Both the position numbers and the translations under genes were made by a program. Positions 59,804 through 63,042 of a stretch of DNA of 63,042 nt are shown one piece after another. The notes under the pieces were generated by a model. The model saw only the letters and a list, made by a program, of their open reading frames with translations. It made no database searches and was not told where the DNA came from. Origin of the DNA: Kiritimatiellales bacterium (GTDB taxonomy: Bacteria; Verrucomicrobiota; Kiritimatiellia; Kiritimatiellales; Pontiellaceae); NCBI GenBank assembly GCA_030625905.1, contig DAOUQA010000001.1, positions 1 through 63,042 on the forward strand, given 5' to 3'. How positions within the stretch are numbered: position 1 is the stretch's first letter; every line of letters starts with the position of its first letter.

Positions 59804-60817
59804 TCAGTCCTTTGATATTAGTGTTTTTTTCAACTCGAAGAGAGTTCCCTCGCTTGCCTTCTTCACATTCCCGACAAAAGTCGACACATTGCAGGAATGC
59901 CCACAATGCAAGTGCTCTGTTATCCACTGGTTGCTCACAATCGTACGAGATCGAAGATGCCACGCCATCACCTGCTTTTCCGGTGCGTTCTTCCGCATAT
60001 CTTTCAGCGCATCGGACTCTATGCCGAGCACGGCCAACCCCTCGCTCAATAAGCGAGTGGCCGCCATCTCATCATGCAACCGCGCCTCTTCCCCGCTAAA
60101 CGATTCTCTTTTACCGGTTTTACCAATCACCCCATCTAGCCGCTCCAACATTTCGGTACGAAATAGATGATCTCCAAAACACCAGCCCCGGCGAATCTTC
60201 GCCCATTGCGCATCCACGTCCCGAGGCGCATCGCTGCCCGCGATCTCTAGCACCCGCTTCTGCATCACCCGGCGGAAGCGCTCCCTACCGCCCCGATCAT
60301 CCTCTAGCCCCAACGCACCCAGCGTGCGATCAACCGCCAGCCAATCGGGTCGCTTCGTCGGCTTGAAATAAAGCGGATAGCTACTCCACCGGTAATCCGT
60401 CAGCTTCCCCTCCCCAAGATCAAAAAGCTTCGCCCGCGCCGGGTTCAAATGAATATAGCTACTGGCCGTCGAAAAATACTCGCCCCCCGAACCATCCACC
60501 AACAACGCCTTGTAGCGCCCCTGCAGCAAATGCCCCCACAGCTTGTGCCGGGCATTGAACCGCTGCGTATACGTTCCCTGCAACCACTTCATACCCGCCA
60601 CCAAATTCGGCTCCGGCGTCTCCAGCAACAAGTGATAGTGATTCCCCATCAAAACGAAGGCATGCACCAACCAACCGGTTTTTGTGCATGCCTCATCCAA
60701 CGTATCGATAAACCTCTCGCAGTCCCTTTCATCCAGGAAAATCGCGTCCCCACGATTTCCTCGGCTCATGATATGATAAATCGCTCCCCGATACTCTATG
60801 CGTGGTTTTCTTGGCAT
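59804..60817 (-). CDS. REP-associated tyrosine transposase (Y1_Tnp, RAYT type)
   Basis: 337 residues. The HUH single-strand nuclease domain at the N-terminus (RKPRIEYRGAIYHIMSRGNRGDAIF) carries the metal-binding HYH at 60-62 (LMGNHYHLLLE) and the probable nucleophile Tyr121 (SSYIHLNPARA). The rest is a helical C-terminal extension including a DnaA-like helix-turn-helix region (LAVLGIESDALKDM). Such enzymes nick and rejoin hairpin-containing single-stranded DNA and are linked to the spread of REP sequences. The gene looks intact, starting MPRKPRIEYRG. Confidence 0.88.
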   Translation of the reverse strand: MPRKPRIEYRGAIYHIMSRGNRGDAIFLDERDCERFIDTLDEACTKTGWLVHAFVLMGNHYHLLLETPEPNLVAGMKWLQGTYTQRFNARHKLWGHLLQGRYKALLVDGSGGEYFSTASSYIHLNPARAKLFDLGEGKLTDYRWSSYPLYFKPTKRPDWLAVDRTLGALGLEDDRGGRERFRRVMQKRVLEIAGSDAPRDVDAQWAKIRRGWCFGDHLFRTEMLERLDGVIGKTGKRESFSGEEARLHDEMAATRLLSEGLAVLGIESDALKDMRKNAPEKQVMAWHLRSRTIVSNQWITEHLHCGHSCNVSTFVGNVKKASEGTLFELKKTLISKD

Positions 60818-60851
60818 CCCGAGAACCTATCCCAACTCCCCCGCCGCGTCA

Positions 60852-60913
60852 AACACTAATATAATAGGACTGACCCCTTTTCCAACACTAATATAATAGG
60901 ACTGACCCCTTTT
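60852..60913. repeat. Two direct copies of the RAYT element end
   Basis: Two identical 30-bp copies (60852-60881, 60884-60913) separated by CC. The inverted counterpart is at 59799-59828. Confidence 0.8.
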
Positions 60914-60930
60914 CTGGCTCTTTATAAAGT

Positions 60931-60972
60931 GTTACCTATGTACCCGGTATATCTGTTACCTATGTATCCGGT
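60931..60972. repeat. Direct repeat GTTACCTATGTAxCCGGT
   Basis: Copies at 60931-60948 and 60955-60972 differ at one base. This sequence resembles the terminal repeats of other IS families, so it is possibly a leftover IS end. The rest of the 386-bp gap between transposase and lipoprotein gene (to 61203) has no supported gene. Confidence 0.5.
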
Positions 60973-61203
60973 TCAGACCTTGCGCGAATGCATGAGATTC
61001 GCGGCAGGGGAGGTTTGTTCAAAACAGGGCGGATTTGCCATGTTTGCCGCCAAGCCTTGACAAAACCCCACTTTCCACTATACATTTTCTCATGAAGCCG
61101 CTCTTTAAAACGATCTTTCGGGGCGCGTGCCCCAATCGCCTAAAAAGCGATTTCCTATCAATTATGGTCGATGTATGTCCGTTGGCCTGAAAGGAGTTGG
61201 TAA

Positions 61204-62109
61204 ATGAAAATTCTCACCCTAGTTTTTCTCTTGGTCGCAACAGGTTGCGCAGTAGATGAATCGGCCTTGATAAATCAGAAAAAGGGTGTAAATCGAAGCC
61301 AAGTTATTTGGAACTCGTACGGCACGTACGCCGGAGAACCTCGTAAAGGCAACGGTTTGGTGAATATGGACCGGCTCATTGCTGAGTTGGTGGAGAGTAA
61401 TGTAAACACATATAATTGGCTGGTTTGGCATAAAAAAACCGATTGGGAAGACCTTAAGGTTTTCCTTCCGTTGGCTCGTGAAAAAGGAATTAACGTTTGG
61501 GTTACCATTGCTCCGCCATCGGAATCGCCACCGCGTACAAAACGTTTTTCGGAGCCATTCCGATTGGACTTTGAGAAGTGGGGAGAGGAAGTCGGTAAGC
61601 TGAGCCTTCAGGAGTCAAATTTGGTGGCATTGAGTATTGATGATTTCACTCATAATCTGAACATCCTTACTCCGGAGCTAATGAAAAAAACCTTAGACAA
61701 GGCACATGAATACAATCCGAAACTGGCGTTTGTCCCCTGCTCCTATTTCCCGAGAATTACAGAAGAATTTATACGCGATTATGGAGGTATAATCGATGGA
61801 ATTCTGTTCCCCTACCGGTATGAGTCGATCCGGGCGAATTTGACCGACCCCTCTCTGGTTGCAGAGGAGGTCGCGCAGATCAAAGCGATCACTGGGCCGG
61901 ATTTACCAATCATCCTTGATGTTTATGCCGCAGGACACAGTAAGCTTGGAAAGTCAACGCCTGCATATGTTGAAGAGGTCATGCTGGCGGGGAAAGAACA
62001 CGCTGATGGTGTTCATATTTATTACCATCAAGATAAAAACAAGTACCCGAAAAAGTACAATATCATCAAGAATCTCTTCACCGAATGGGCAGCGGAAGCG
62101 GCGCAGTAA
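61204..62109 (+). CDS. Lipoprotein with glycoside-hydrolase-like barrel
   Basis: 301 residues after AAGGAG. Signal peptide and lipobox MKILTLVFLLVATGC. The mature protein has the run of a TIM-barrel sugar hydrolase: NMDRLIAELVESNVNTYNWLVW, LAREKGINVWVTIAPPSE, NLVALSIDDFTHN with acidic residues where catalytic ones usually lie, KLAFVPCSYFPRI, DGILFPYRYES, LPIILDVYAAGHSK, HADGVHIYYHQD. I cannot name the family. It is more AT-rich than the genes before it, possibly acquired or from a variable region. The neighbour is an exo/endonuclease-phosphatase-family protein on the other strand. Confidence 0.6.
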   Translation: MKILTLVFLLVATGCAVDESALINQKKGVNRSQVIWNSYGTYAGEPRKGNGLVNMDRLIAELVESNVNTYNWLVWHKKTDWEDLKVFLPLAREKGINVWVTIAPPSESPPRTKRFSEPFRLDFEKWGEEVGKLSLQESNLVALSIDDFTHNLNILTPELMKKTLDKAHEYNPKLAFVPCSYFPRITEEFIRDYGGIIDGILFPYRYESIRANLTDPSLVAEEVAQIKAITGPDLPIILDVYAAGHSKLGKSTPAYVEEVMLAGKEHADGVHIYYHQDKNKYPKKYNIIKNLFTEWAAEAAQ

Positions 62110-62205
62110 ACGAAGAGAAATTGATGGTGCATTTCGGAGAATCTTTCGACGCAGTTAAGCCTGCCTGAATATTTTACAGTTCCATTGAGTTGTTTGGCAT
62201 TTGCA

Positions 62206-62235
62206 GAAAAAGGGACCAGTCCCGTAATCTAGTAT
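62206..62235 (+). repeat. Solitary diverged RAYT-type end
   Basis: AAAAAGGGACCAGTCCCGTA and on to ATCTAGTATT aligns with the AAAAGGGGTCAGTCCTATTATATTAGTGTT end of the transposase element, including the CAGTCC core and TAGTxTT tail, but is not attached to a transposase gene. It lies between the lipoprotein gene and the exo/endonuclease-phosphatase gene. Confidence 0.45.
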
Positions 62236-62263
62236 TTCTCTTCTCGTTGCGGATCAGGCGCGG

Positions 62264-63042
62264 CTATTTGCCATCGCCTGCATCCGGCTTGTTAGGAGGT
62301 TTTATCTTCTCTTTCCCGTTAGAGGCTGAATGGAATTCCAACACGGCTAGAATCGGGCGATGATCAGATGCGGTCGCTTCATCTAGTACTTTGGTTTGAA
62401 CAATTTTCCAATCCTCCAAGGGACGATAGAGAATATAATCAATTTGTTTGGAAGGATTCTTTACTGGAACAGTGAAAAGGTCTTTCTGGTGAGTTGCATT
62501 CAACCACGTCTTTTCGAATGCCAGCATAGTAGGGCTTCCTGGGGTAGCGTTTATGTCTCCTGCAAGTATAATCGGAAGGTCTTTGTATGACTTTAATCCT
62601 TTTTCAATGAAAGCCAGAGAACTGAGACTTAGTGTCTTTTGGGCGTCAAGATGAGTTGCCACAAAGATAAAATCCGATCCCTTGCCCGGTGCCTTGAGAG
62701 TTACACATAAGGCTGAGCGTGGTTCGCCAGGCAGAGGAATTACCTTTGATTCTTTGACTGCAAGGGTTGTAAGTACAGCATTGCCATATTCGCCACCGTC
62801 GTAAGCCATTGAAGATCCATATATATACTTCATGTTTGTAAGACGAGCTAACTCCTTTGCCTGATCAATTCCTTTGCTTCGTCTGGTTTTGTTGTCAACT
62901 TCCTGCAAGGATACAACGTTAGGAGATGCAGAGTTAATAACTTCCGCAATTCGTTCCAAATCAAACTGTTGATCTATTCCTTCGCCATGGTGAATGTTAT
63001 AACTTAAGACTACAATACGATTCTCTGACCTGGCATCTCTAA
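62264..63042 (-). CDS. Endonuclease/exonuclease/phosphatase-family protein, 5' end outside window
   Basis: At least 259 residues; the frame is open to the window edge on its 5' side. Motifs of the metal-dependent EEP fold appear in order: SYNIHHGEGIDQQFDLERIAEV, VSLQEVDNKTRRS with the Mg-binding Glu, NAVLTTLA, FVATHLDAQKT, ILAGDINATPGSPTM, IDYILYRP and the catalytic SDHRPILAV. The seven-residue ending is Lys/Pro/Asp-rich. The family covers nucleases, sphingomyelinases and inositol phosphatases. Many exported homologues accompany sugar-degrading lipoproteins. The substrate cannot be told. Confidence 0.85.
   Translation of the reverse strand, partial: RDARSENRIVVLSYNIHHGEGIDQQFDLERIAEVINSASPNVVSLQEVDNKTRRSKGIDQAKELARLTNMKYIYGSSMAYDGGEYGNAVLTTLAVKESKVIPLPGEPRSALCVTLKAPGKGSDFIFVATHLDAQKTLSLSSLAFIEKGLKSYKDLPIILAGDINATPGSPTMLAFEKTWLNATHQKDLFTVPVKNPSKQIDYILYRPLEDWKIVQTKVLDEATASDHRPILAVLEFHSASNGKEKIKPPNKPDAGDGK

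Larger units (their letters stand above)
59799..60913. mobile_element. REP-type tyrosine transposase element with terminal repeats
   Basis: The transposase gene is bracketed by AGGGGTCAGTCCTTTGATATTAG (from 59799) and its inverted relatives at the other end, AACACTAATATAATAGGAC and on to TGACCCCTTTT, present twice in tandem (60852-60881 and 60884-60913). The left end supplies the stop codon of the transposase (TGA in GGTCAGTCC). A related end lies alone at 62206-62235. Confidence 0.7.

Overview
The window most likely comes from a member of the PVC superphylum, and Kiritimatiellota (Pontiella-like) is my best guess. The reasons are a Verrucomicrobia-type secretin with an N-terminal TPR, PEP-CTERM exported proteins, a lysine/alanine-rich histone-like protein, ferredoxin-linked central metabolism, and many short palindromic repeats between and inside genes. 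This placement is inferred from gene content; no rRNA or tRNA gene was found to confirm it.

Layout. 1-12.5 kb: the 5' part of a secretin gene, trpC, prfB, lnt, nrdR, a histone-like gene, an IS3 remnant, a two-domain nucleoside diphosphate kinase, an RsmB-like RNA methyltransferase and a murA with Asp in place of the catalytic Cys. 12.5-18 kb: a toxin-antitoxin-like remnant and the gyrB-gyrA pair. 18.5-31 kb: a nearly continuous minus-strand run of gltA, sucD, sucC, korB, korA, a CBS protein, sdhB, sdhA and sdhC, with a divergent malic enzyme gene. Together these cover malate decarboxylation, citrate formation and the 2-oxoglutarate to fumarate arm of the TCA cycle, using ferredoxin rather than NAD at the 2-oxoglutarate step. 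31-43 kb: transporters, a catalytic-domain-less integrase-like protein, two tandem PAS-SpoIIE phosphatases, slyX, serS and hemL. 43-49 kb: an exported trypsin-like protease, two PEP-CTERM genes with nearly superimposable upstream regions, a decayed IS4 element between them, a LuxR-type regulator and a WecG-type glycosyltransferase fused to two STAS domains. 49-63 kb: secA, tilS, ftsH, small envelope genes, an acyl-CoA synthetase and thioesterase, a REP-type tyrosine transposase with recognisable ends, and an AT-richer end with a lipoprotein and an exo/endonuclease-phosphatase-family protein.

The most striking feature is how heavily the chromosome is seeded with small inverted repeats. At least seven sequence families occur. 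One family is a 17-nt hairpin followed by TCTACAT, found three times. Several copies lie inside or across reading frames: tilS carries up to three, lnt starts inside one, and korB ends in one. Other points worth attention are the conserved PEP-CTERM upstream module beside a LuxR gene, the CBS-regulated 2-oxoglutarate:ferredoxin oxidoreductase, a 12-codon coupling ORF made by a 35-bp duplication between sucD and gltA, a VE-repeat insertion in GyrB, and the integrase-like protein with duplicated arm-type domains. No CRISPR array was seen. Three small loci look frameshifted, which could be real decay or draft-assembly error.
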